This document shows positions 54,316 through 64,000 of a DNA stretch of 64,000 bases, piece by piece. Within the stretch, counting starts at the first letter, position 1, and every line of letters begins with the position of its first letter. Both the position numbers and the translations under genes were made by a program. The notes beneath the pieces are model-generated. The model was not told the origin of the DNA, did not search any database, and saw only the letters and a program-made list of their open reading frames with translations. Origin of the DNA: Rhynchonema sp. JSB1_4 (Eukaryota > Nematoda > Chromadorea > Monhysterida > Xyalidae); assembly GCA_030248065.1 (NCBI GenBank), contig JASAMV010000703.1:1-64000 (forward strand), read 5' to 3'.

Positions 54316-55966
54316 TACTGTATTGGCTCAGTGATGCCATAAAACATCACCACCATACCCCAAAATTGGCTGCACTTACATTGTTCTACTAACGCTAATG
54401 TTTCGCAAACATACGAGCGAATTTATACTTGCAAACATTTCAAGACCAGTCGTGTGTGCTATAAACCATTGTGCGTTTCATTTTCCATTTTTGCTACCGT
54501 ATTTGTGTCGTTTGTTGCGTTTTTCGAATGTATTTTCCATTTTTTATGATGTTTCAATGATGATATATACCGTTGTACACACAATAATATTTTTTGTACT
54601 TTCGATAGCATGAGTGCGCATTTCCCCGTATTGTGATCTACTGTTTTCGTTGTTTTCTTTGTTCTTCATTCTTTCTTATCTTTTATTTGATGATGCTGAT
54701 TATTAACTTGTTATATACTGTATTCGATTGCGTATTTTACTTTTCTTATTTGGTTCATTTCAGACTGTGAGAGAACACACACACTCATACTCTAAGCTTT
54801 GTTGGAGAGGCACTAGGACTATTTGTTGCGTTTGTACATAGCCAAACTGTGAGTGAAACTTGAAAAAAAGCAAAACCACCATTGTTATAAGCTTGGTTCG
54901 TTCTTTCGCGATTTATTTGCATTTTTGGTCTATGCACGGTGACTTAACACAAAACCAATAGCCTGTATATTCCTACATTTCAACATTATCTCTTGAGGAA
55001 GCGCAAATTTCAAAATATGGTTCATAATATTGTCCACCACAGGAACTAAACGTCGTCTCAAAATTGTACATGAAATTCATTTTGTATGAAATTTCTTTCG
55101 TGCGATATATTGTTATATATTGGTTTACGCAATATGGTTTTACACATATGTTGCACGATTGTACCTTTCTTGTGTAAAATTATCATCCCCTACCCACTTA
55201 TTCTCACGTTATTGTTATGAGTTTCAGCTATTTAGCGTTTAGCAAGATTGTAAAATGGAAAATCATAAATGATTTTATAAAATGTACCCGATCATTTTGT
55301 GTTTCACCGTGCTTTTGTGTGTCGCAGTTTGTATCTATACTTTGGTGGTTACTACTATTATATACAGAATCTTCAACGGAATAAAAACGAATTTGAATAG
55401 CCTCGGCTGGATGCGGTGCAGCTCGACGTTTTATTGTCAACGAGATTATAAACTTTGGATTTCAAATTCAAGCTTTTTTCACAACAGACAATTTTCATGT
55501 CTCTCATGAATAATTGTGAAACTATGCGTATACGTACGTACATATACCACAACACGCCAAATAAACAGATTAAAACAGTAGTTCCTGCAAAACAAAAAAA
55601 TGGAATGCATAAAAGCTTTGTCACGGTGAGACTCTCTAGACAGACTAAACAAACACAAACGCAACAAACTAAAAAGCTTGATCTACATCTGTAATAGCAA
55701 ATCGCTACAAATTCACAACGATTCAGCTATCGGAAATAGAAGATTATAGGAGCTCAAGAAAATCGTTTGGTCGGTCACAACTCTTTTTTGAAAACGTCTG
55801 AAACGCATAACATGAAACGTCAACCACCAATCATACGAATGAAGCAGCATTGACATCACACTACAGCTAATGATGCTATGTAACTCAACCTATATATCTA
55901 CAGTATAATTAGATCACTAATTGAAAGAACCATATCGTGACACGCGCTGCCGCGCGCATGAGCGTG
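54316..55966. other. AT-rich region between converging genes (integrin side)
   Basis: No supported exon, RNA gene or complete repeat. It should include the 3' untranslated region of the minus-strand integrin gene that stops at 55967. Confidence 0.45.
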
Positions 55967-58900
55967 TCACATGAGGTACTCGGTTTGTTCGCGATGTTCA
56001 ATTTGGCTGGAGCTGATTTGTGTGAGATCGCCGTTCTTGTTGTTGTTGTTGTTGCTGCTATTGGCCGTCGCAACGTGACTGTTGCTCGTGCGACGCGAGG
56101 CCGACTGCAGGATTCATAATTTTATAAAAATGTAAAAACCTTAAAAGATTTATAGTTATAGACAGGTATAGGCATTTGTGACAGCTCAGTGTCAAGCCGT
56201 GAGGGGTTATGGATACTCACTTCTTCTTTGCAAGAGTCACAAGAAGATTTCGGACAATCAATCAACTATAACATCATCCAGCCAGCTTTGTGCGCTGGCT
56301 GAATGCCGAAGAGAGGGCAAAATTTCAAGAATTTTTGAATAAGCAAGAGTCGATGAGCAGAGCCGATTGCCCTGCACTGTGAAAGGCGGCCTAATGCCAG
56401 GGCTTGTGCACTTTTCACATGGATGATTACAGGCTAATTCCAATGTCGGCGACGAAACGTTGTCGCTTTTCGCTCAAACACGACTAAATCAGCGCAAGTG
56501 CATTGTGTTTGCACGTAAAGCGACGCGACAAACAATAAGCGCGTTTTAATAACACAAGCTAAAAATTAGTGACAGCACCTTTTTTCTGTATCTACACCAA
56601 ATGGCCGCAATAATGACTAGAATGATGACGAGAGCGAATAGAGTGAATGCTACCCAGTGAGCGATGGCATTCGAACTCGACAGCAACAGATGACGCTGAT
56701 GTGAATGCGATGCGAACAGCACGGACACGTTCGCTTGTGTCTGCAAAAATTGGCTCTATTTGAAAGTGGTAAAAATGTTGGTGATTGTGATTTGCCACAT
56801 GATAGCGGTAGTGGCGTAATAGCAGTTTTATGTCGATTTCCTGCTTGGGTAATGGTATCGAAGGTGTCTTAGTCAAGTATGTATCTGTCTATCTTCTTTG
56901 ACATCGAGATTTACTGACACCGCTGATTTCAACCATAAGAGAGTAAAGACTGAGCGTGGGTGAGTCAGGCTGTGTGGGTCCGTGGGTTCACTTTGTAGAC
57001 GGCGGAGTAAGAAGCTATACCCCAACAGTAAATAGGCCGACCGACGAACACTGACTACTTTGACTCCGTCAAAAAAATTGGCTGATATACAATGTGGGCA
57101 GCGCACATCGTCAGCGAAGCCTAATGTCCATATCATGTGTACGTTTCCCGCCCTCATTTGAGGCCGTTTTGCCGTCTGGCTGCGTGTTGACGGCAAAACA
57201 ATTAGCCAAAACAACAATAGTATTCTTTATTCTATCAACATAGGTGAACAGCACGCACAAAGGCACCAACCGCGGTGGCAGTGATGTACGTTGGCAAGTG
57301 CGGCATCGGCCGAATGAATGCAATCGGTTCGACGACAGCGATTGTGCCGAAACGGTGCACAACTGTCGACGCGTCGTAGTGCACGTGTTCGGATTCGTTG
57401 CTCGCAAATCTGGCAGTACAAGGTACATAAAATGATGTTTCAATAGTGAACCTGGGCCTCTGGGGGGTGGGGTCTCCGACAACATGGGATGTGTTTTGTT
57501 TGTTGGACAAACCTGAGTCTGGCGTTGACAACAATCGTGGCCATTTGCAGTCGCGAAAACGTGCCGAAATTGCATGACACCCGCGTGCAGCGTAACGTCG
57601 CACATTGCTGAATATGGCAGCAGTATAGATCACACTCAAACTTGGTTATCGGTTTTAGGTTCATTTCGTTAATAGGGACTATACCCTGACCGATAGCACC
57701 AAGTTCTTCCGTTTGGTTTATCCAACTTTGTCTCCCTAGAAACCATAAGTTCCATCAGTCTAAAAAACCATTGATTGCCGCTCGCACCGAACCAACCACA
57801 TTTTGTCTCGCCAACGTTCTATCAAGTGTCCGCATATACGGTTTCCCTCCGCGCACAACCGCATAAACCACCGCGCGGAGATCTTTCTCGAGCAAATCGC
57901 GCGCAAAACGCCATCGCCATGTGGATAGTAGCGGAGACTGCGAGGCTTCCTGGATGATGTTTCACAAGACGGTCTTTTGTCTTCTTTCTCTTGTAGTGCA
58001 AACGTTTTGATCGCGATTATGAAAATTAACGTTTACATATACATAACTCTGGCTTCGCTATAGTGCCGTACTGGCTCAGGCGGGGGCAGAGGTTTTGAAG
58101 GGACACTACTGTGTTGATGTATGTAAGTGGTGGTCCCAACGTGTTCAGTACCGTGCCTATACATTGAAGACCATGCCCTGTGAAACGCACTGATTTATCG
58201 GGCAATTTCGGTTCATCTTGTTGCACGACACAGTTCACAGTCGTGTCGTCGGCGGTCACCACGGGTTCATCTATCTCCACGTCAAGCGCGTGCGAGCCAA
58301 TCACTGTGCGTGGAATATACGCGTCGAAGCGCAGACCAGCCAAGTCGGTGGGGCCTTGTTTTTGGATCTGGCGAAAAATACATAGCCGGTGTAACGTGAT
58401 ATGACGTATGAGGTAACGTAAGTTTTAATTTCTTGCATTGTGGATGCATGATTTTTTTAGAATTGCTGTTGCAGCACGAATCTGTAGTTTTCCCTGCGCC
58501 TTTTTTCAACCTGCACATTTTTAACCAAAAACGAATAAATTTTGACATCAAACTAACGTGGTAGACATGACTGAATGTGTCGGATGTGGCATTTAGCTCT
58601 CCATCCATCGGCACGTAGAAATCAGACTGAGTTGGAGTCACCGAACTGAAAATTAATCTGGATTTTCGAATACTGTTAAGCGAGGCATCTACGCTGAAAA
58701 TCTAAATTAATTTTCTTGATCTCCTTGGTCCCAAAACAAAACTCAACAAAACAAATGACGCACGAGAACAATATGATATGTGACTGAGCGGCCAGCGGCA
58801 TAGCAATGGTCAGATTGTCCGGGTAGTACTCTGCCAATGGAATGCTTGAGTGACGCCTGAAATCGTAGTAATTTTGACCAGCGTAAAAGGGGTCGTCACC

Positions 58901-60348
58901 AACTACAGCATAACACTGGTCGATACGGTACAAGTGCTCGACTTAATCGCAAAATGCAACGTTTTGGAGACCAGATCTCATCCGCGTGATACTGATGATA
59001 CCCTAGATATTCCATTAAGGCCTCCTTCCCGCTGGCCCGGAATAATTTGACAAGTTTCTGAATATAAGCTGGGCAAACACAACAACAATCGCACATGTTT
59101 TGAAAAAGCAAAAACAGTTTCAAAAGTATCATGGAACGCTTCGTTCATTCTATAACATCCCAATTTTAAACTGCGAGCTTTTTCAGAAGCTCGCCTAATA
59201 CGACATCTGGGGGCTGATTTAGGAGAACGTTTTGTTTCAAATAAATCTCAAGACAGGCAGGTGTGACGTTGGTACCTACTCAAATAACGGGGGCAAGGTG
59301 GGACTTCTCCGATACAACCTACAGCAAGATTCGAAAACGCGACCTTTTACACCTGAGACCTGACTAACCTTTCAATCTTGATCGTCACCGGATCTGGCAA
59401 TCTCGATTCATCAACGACACCGAAATTGAACTCGACCGATTTGTTGCTTGGTTGGCTGGTTGATGTTTCATGGCAGTACACAATCGGACCGTAGTCGTCC
59501 CACGTCGTGTTACAATCGACCGAACCCTGTAAGTACAGTTTGCCGACGTTTTAGTGACACGATCGGAACCCAATTGAGTTTCACTGCAATGAATTTCGAC
59601 TGCAGGAGGTCGGCAGCATAAACGCTTTGGGGGACCCAAAATAGCATCGTTCAAAAATTTTCATTGTGGAGAATGTTTTATCGATGGTGACTTTAACAAC
59701 GATAGACTCTACACGCAATTAGTGCGCGAAACTTCAGGAAAAATGTTTCATAACAATAAGCAACAACCAACCTCGATGACTCTGAATCCTGTCACCTTAA
59801 TGCCGTAGGGCACGGATATGGCCAACCGTGGTCGGGCACTATCTGTCATTGATTTGGGATGCAGAGAGTCGTTGACTGGAAAGGGAACACAACTGTGCTT
59901 GTGATTGGACCGCATAATTTTGTGGTTCAGTTTCAGTGCTGATTTCACCGGCTTAGCAGTTGCTGCCACCACCTAAGCTTTGACGCTGATCAAGATTAGT
60001 GATCCAACTCTATCGCTGGCAGTCAGACCGTGAGAAAATCATTGTGCTTGCATGTGTGCCCAAGAAAATTGACTGCGACCAAAGGCCCGACTCATTGTTC
60101 GTTCTCTGCGGGAACAGGCAACAAATTCTCGCCTGTTGATCGTATGAAGAACGCCTGCTGATCAATCAGCACGTTCTTTGTTCTCTCAGAAACCATTATG
60201 ACCAACCATAAAGTCTGATTTCATGGTCCTGTCCAATCAACAGCGAGTGCGATGGATATGCGTACGCCATCAGATCACCGTCAGACGTGCAATGCAACCA
60301 TTCCGAGTCACAATCTTGATGTCTGGCCACCGCGGTATAAGATAGCAG
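55967..60348 (-). CDS. Integrin alpha subunit, C-terminal exons (partial)
   Basis: Ten exons on the minus strand, all phases fitting: 60348-60207, 59875-59772, 59526-59369, 58856-58764, 58645-58558, 58367-58191, 57607-57513, 57409-57271 (or to 57259), 56740-56579, 56104-55967. They give about 431-435 residues from the thigh/calf-1 junction onward. The first exon has the two-cysteine motif (QDCDSEWLHC) and SLLIGQDHEIRLYVNDSLHP, then DCNTTWDDYGPIVYC, FSHVYHIQKQGPTDLAGLRF and CTRVSCNFGTFSRL, all in integrin calf-domain order. A single membrane span (WVAFTLFALVIILVIIAAIW) precedes a 51-residue tail ending EYLM. Integrin alpha chains pair with beta chains as adhesion receptors. The tail starts CRYRKK rather than the usual GFFKR. 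Propeller and most thigh exons were not found to the right and probably lie outside the window. Confidence 0.8.
58867..58890 (-). repeat. GACCAGCGTAAAA dispersed end at an integrin acceptor
   Basis: AGTAATTTTGACCAGCGTAA lies immediately upstream (minus strand) of the acceptor of the exon 58856-58764, with only GATTTCAG and a few bases between. The repeat therefore supplies part of the 3' splice-site neighbourhood. Confidence 0.7.
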
Positions 60349-60450
60349 CTGAAACATCAGAAAGGAAGCGTGTATACGAACTCGGTGACGCCTTGGTCAA
60401 GTGACGGCATGTATACTTTCTTTGAACAACTGGAAACTTGCGGTGTGAAA

Positions 60451-60528
60451 TTTTTTCTTTGACCAGTGTAAAAGTTACATTCTTTTACTGGCTGGCAACA
60501 ACTTTTACGCTGGTCAAGTTTAGTGGCA
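60451..60528. mobile_element. 78-bp MITE with GACCAGYGTAAAAGTT ends
   Basis: CTTTGACCAGTGTAAAAGTT on the left and AACTTTTACGCTGGTCAAG with TTTAGTGGCA on the right are inverted repeats. It is the second complete member of the family seen at 13406-13492. Confidence 0.78.
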
Positions 60529-61147
60529 TCAGTAAACGTCCTGAATGGTCATCAACATGAATAACAGCAGCAAACTCACCCATAAAGCCACGTTAAACAC
60601 AATAAGCACGCTACGTCCGAGGTGCCTTTGTTGTTGATGTTTCACGCAGCCTCTGATAGACATTGGAGTCATGCTGCATGATGATACCATAGTGGTGCGA
60701 GTGTGTTTGCGTGTTCAAATGTCAGTCTACACTGCTGACGTTAAAATATGCTCGCAATTATCTGACACATCATGTTTCTGTCTCGTTACCCGCACGGACA
60801 TTTGCGAATATGAAAAATGCATTTGCATGACAATATTTCTGAAAAGTACTTTTTGCATATACATACTTCAAAAAAACGACATACATATCCCCAGAATTTG
60901 GGCGCTCTGAACCTTGGACCACTAAATACAAATGAGTGAGAAATGACCAAACACGTGCGTGGGATCGCGCAAACATCATCCATTAATTAATTGCTGCAGC
61001 GCGCTTCCCGTGACCGTTGGCTATTATCGCACTGAGGGAGGACCTTGTGCATGTCATATGTATTTATTACATCATAATGAAGCCATTGTGCGCTGAAGCA
61101 GAACAATAACAGCCGTGACCGATGAAAACCGTTGTCATGTCATAGCA
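60529..61147. other. Non-coding stretch, nothing firm
   Basis: Probably an intron of the integrin gene. A minus-strand GTGAGT donor at 60574-60579 follows a short open frame, but it does not look like the end of an integrin thigh domain and is not called. Confidence 0.4.
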
Positions 61148-62566
61148 TAAAGGTGCGCGTATACTCATTCCGCGGAACAGAAAGAACAGTGAAGGAACGA
61201 TTATTTCCGCTGACCCGCGTATACTTCACCCGAGGAACAGCGGAAACAAGTATACGCACGTCACACGGAACGATCTGACGCAATTGAGAGGGAGCGAAAA
61301 AACGTTCCGCGGAATAGAAAGAACGAAGTCAAAACATTTTGACTTTTTGTGCTGTTCCTCGAGGTTGTTCAATTGAAATGAGCATCACTGGAGTTCGGAG
61401 AGGCCAAACTTTTATTTTTTTGACACCGCGATGCGAAATAAGCGTGGTTTTCGTCGAGAAACAACAAAAAGCATCCCAGATCTTTCTCAGGACGACTAAC
61501 TTGGCGGTCTTCCATGTCTGTGGTAAATGAAACAGTTGTGGGCAAACCTTTGTCGTCTAAATAACCTAATTTTGATTTCAAAAAGTGCCCCAGGCATTTC
61601 TGACTTACTTACAATTTGCGTTATTTACACAGATTACACAACGAAGCCGTGAACTGGCTGAATTGTGGTGCGATCACATCAAAGCGTTTTGAATGCGTCA
61701 ATTCAAACAGTTCTGTTCTTTTAGTGACATTCTATTCACCATTTTTGAAATCACGGTGTCAGTTTACATAGAAAAAATAAGGAAAACCAGCAAAAAGCAC
61801 TCATCATGTGATCAGTCGAGATTTGAACCTTTGCGTGCGCAACGCGTGCGACCACTGGACCACGCCTTAGGCCATTAGCCCATCGCGTCGGCTGCGGCGG
61901 GCTGCTTAGTGCTTTACATAAACACAAGCAGTCTGGGTGAGTGTTGGTTGTTGCTGTGCTACGCTGTGGTGTTGTGTGCTTGTGTGTGTGCTGCGTTGAC
62001 GTCATAACGTGTGTGTGTGATGCCTGATTCAGCAAGGTGACGGCCGATAATCAGCTTCCATTTCGATTGGTCCACATAAAAATTTTTACTCGATTATCTT
62101 GTTCAAATCTGGCTGGAAATTTGTCGGGAAAACAAGGGAATTTTACGCAGAGCAGCTCCCCAATTATTGTCGACGCATTCTGATGGTATTTTCTGCTTTA
62201 TTCTGCGTTGACAAAAGCCGGCCCCCTAAATGTGTGCTGCCGTCGCACAAAAGGAGATCTTGAACAGTTTCAATGTTTGTCATGTTCAGCACAATTTTTT
62301 TAATTTTTTTGGTTGATATTGCGACACAGAAAATGCTCAGCAAAACACATATCACCAAGCCTAAAAAATCCGGGGCGGGGGGATGCCCTTTTATTTTCTC
62401 TGACATTGATTTCTCGAGGAACAGGCAAGGAACAGCGGAAATGCTGAAGGAACGAAAGAACAGAAGGAATAGCGAGAATGCGTTTCCGCTGTTCTTTCGT
62501 TCCGTCACGGAACTGCATTGCGCAGAACGTTTTGCGTTCCTCGGAACGAGTATACGCGCACCTTAA
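61148..62566. mobile_element. 1.4-kb TTAA-type element, AGGTGCGCGTATACTC ends
   Basis: Left end AGGTGCGCGTATACTCATTC and right end GAGTATACGCGCACCT are inverted repeats; the right flank is TTAA and the left is ATAA, so the duplication is imperfect. Sub-terminal blocks repeat GGAACAGAAAGAACAG / CTGTTCTTTCGTTCC and a second GCGTATAC at about 61216. The interior holds no transposase but includes a tRNA-like segment at 61812-61868. Its orientation relative to the integrin gene suggests an intron insertion. Confidence 0.72.
61812..61868 (-). other. tRNA-like Pol III A/B-box segment (SINE head or relic)
   Basis: Read on the minus strand: TGGTCCAGTGGTCG resembles the tRNA A box and GGTTCAAATCTCG the B box, separated by a spacer of normal length with a GCGT...ACGC stem. 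The acceptor and T stems do not pair well, so it is not a good tRNA gene; a tRNA-derived SINE or a pseudogene is more likely. Confidence 0.45.
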
Positions 62567-63518
62567 GGGACTACCGGGTTTAATATCCGCTAAGTAGCCT
62601 ATCATTAGAGCATGCGGCGTTTTATGAGAGCCATGATCCAACCACGAATGCTGATTATATCGCGCTTAAAAACCGCATAGGTATGGCAACCAGACAGTAT
62701 TATGTCATTGACGAACATATCAAGTATACGCACACACATCAATGGTGAAACAGCTGCCTCATCGGATATGCTTTATGATACATAAAGTTGCATCCTACGC
62801 TCTTTAAGTCAAGTGGATTGTAGTAAAAAGCGAGGTGGTTGGTAGCGCGCGCTGCACACTCAGACGTTGAGACAAAGCAAATCGCACCAAACCGCGCCCG
62901 CCTCTTCGTGTTGTGTTTTATTCGGGGCTAAGGTGTGTCTTTGTTGCTCCGTCTGCGAGAAATACCCCTACCTGCTGGGTACTAGTGCAGTTGGGGTATG
63001 CAAGTGTGACTTTACGGGTTCGCTTTGGTTCCAGAGTACTCATGGGTACACCAAACACTGTGGTACATCAATATTGACTTCTATGAATGCACCAAGGTGG
63101 CATCCCGGACAAATCGCTCAGAAACCACTGGAAATCTTACGGGCCCGAAACGGAACTTTAACTTGAAAGTACATTGCACGGACTTGTATTAGGACGCAAA
63201 ATTTCTGAGATACAGCTGCCTGTAATCCCATCCTATCACATCACTTTGATTTATATAATAACGTTCAGATATGAGGCAGGCAGGTGCGCAATGGATATCA
63301 AATGACATTCCAAACAAATGGCAAAGCGTAAAGTGGTCACTTTTCACCCGGTGGTTTGTGTTTTCGGTGTCAAGATGCAAAAATTTTCGAACATTTTACA
63401 ACATGTTATCTGAAAAAGTTTAGAAATATAAGCAAAATTGCATAATGATTTCGTTCGCAAGAATGCCACACACACACATTAACGTACAGGGCCACACGCC
63501 TATACAAAAACATACAAA
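62567..63518. other. Non-coding stretch, nothing firm
   Basis: A plus-strand frame at 62867-63166 contains a cysteine-rich phrase but no supported start, domain or splice site. No integrin propeller repeat is recognised on the minus strand. Confidence 0.4.
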
Positions 63519-63681
63519 GGGCTCCACCAGATAGGCCCGAAACCCGAAACATAAATTTTTTCTATGTCCATGTTTCGGGTTTTGAAAAAAAAAACCGAAA
63601 CCCGACACACGAAGCATGATAATCATGCTTTAATTATTAAAAAAATTATGTTTCGGGTTTCGGGTCTATCTGGTGGAGCCC
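63519..63681. mobile_element. 163-bp MITE with (GTTTCGG) motifs
   Basis: Long inverted ends GGGCTCCACCAGATAGGCCC and GGGTCTATCTGGTGGAGCCC, extended by CCCGAAACCCGAAACAT and its complement. The element-specific CCCGAAA repeats resemble the design of the hAT-like elements, but no 8-bp duplication is visible. Confidence 0.8.
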
Positions 63682-64000
63682 TAAAGAAAACGGAGAAGTT
63701 CGATTAAGCCCCCCAACTGGGGGCTTATCTGGCAAGTTTTCCAAGTAAGCCCACTGGGAACTCATTCGGGAGAAAAATTTCTTTCTTGTCTCTCAGCAGC
63801 GCGACAGAATTGCAGTGTTTGGTGTAGAATATGTGTGTTTTGCACTGCGTTTGTTAAGTAATCACAACCACAATGATTTGAGTGTAAGCAGTGTGTATCA
63901 ATGATAACAATGGTTGTTATGCAAGGAGGACAAAAATCATGCATTTACAGTTCAAAAAGGACTATGCACCTCTTCTGCAACTGGATCCAAATTAATCACC
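63682..64000. other. Window edge, nothing recognised
   Basis: Includes a small inverted phrase AGCCCCCCAACTGGGGGCTTA. A minus-strand frame near the edge (INLDPVAEE then GTGCAT) vaguely resembles an integrin N-terminus but cannot be supported. Confidence 0.35.

Noticed and set aside
60580..60640. Additional integrin exon upstream of 60348
   Set aside because: A minus-strand GTGAGT donor exists, but the encoded residues do not look like the end of a thigh domain and the acceptor lacks a pyrimidine tract.
62867..63166. 99-codon plus-strand frame, cysteine-rich
   Set aside because: No domain recognised, no splice signals, and not compatible with the minus-strand integrin gene; likely chance.

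Overview
The window is nuclear DNA of an animal. Every gene I can build is split into 2 to 10 exons that keep frame across GT..AG introns, and three of them belong to metazoan families: an ankyrin-repeat/SOCS-box (ASB) protein, Nemo-like kinase (NLK, called LIT-1 in nematodes) and an integrin alpha chain. There is no operon-like spacing and no bacterial signal. Interstitial stretches of degenerate TTAGGC, the canonical nematode telomere hexamer, together with the LIT-1-like end of the kinase make a nematode my best but tentative guess. The genome is repeat-rich.

Layout. 0.1-3.9 kb holds simple repeats and a 53-bp satellite. 3.9-9.1 kb (minus) holds an eight-exon ASB gene (493 aa). 11.8-18.0 kb (minus) holds a nine-exon gene for a 496-aa coiled-coil protein that I cannot name. 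18.5-24.9 kb is a nest of short non-autonomous DNA transposons, mainly hAT-like with 8-bp target-site duplications, each filled with its own short tandem motif. 26.0-26.4 kb (plus) holds a candidate two-exon microprotein gene with a polyadenylation signal. 31.9-51.3 kb (plus) holds NLK in ten exons (473 aa) with large microsatellite-rich introns. 51.3-56.0 kb is an AT-rich stretch between converging gene ends. 56.0-60.3 kb (minus) holds the last ten exons of an integrin alpha gene (calf domains, membrane span, tail); its beta-propeller and thigh exons are not recognisable here and probably lie beyond the right edge. The rest of the right edge is mostly transposon.

Function. NLK is a Wnt/TCF-modulating MAPK-like kinase, the ASB protein should be a substrate receptor of a Cullin-5 ubiquitin ligase, and the integrin chain is an adhesion receptor. 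Nothing in the sequence links them in one pathway; they look like ordinary neighbours. The most unusual signals are (1) the hAT-like elements that share one architecture but carry different internal motif arrays, (2) splice donors with a pyrimidine at +3 in about half of the introns, (3) a decamer, TGATGTTTCA, present at least 13 times and several times just upstream of 3' splice sites, (4) a T-H-E activation-loop motif in NLK, and (5) an integrin alpha tail without GFFKR. All coordinates were read by hand; exon joins were checked by phase and total length, not by alignment.
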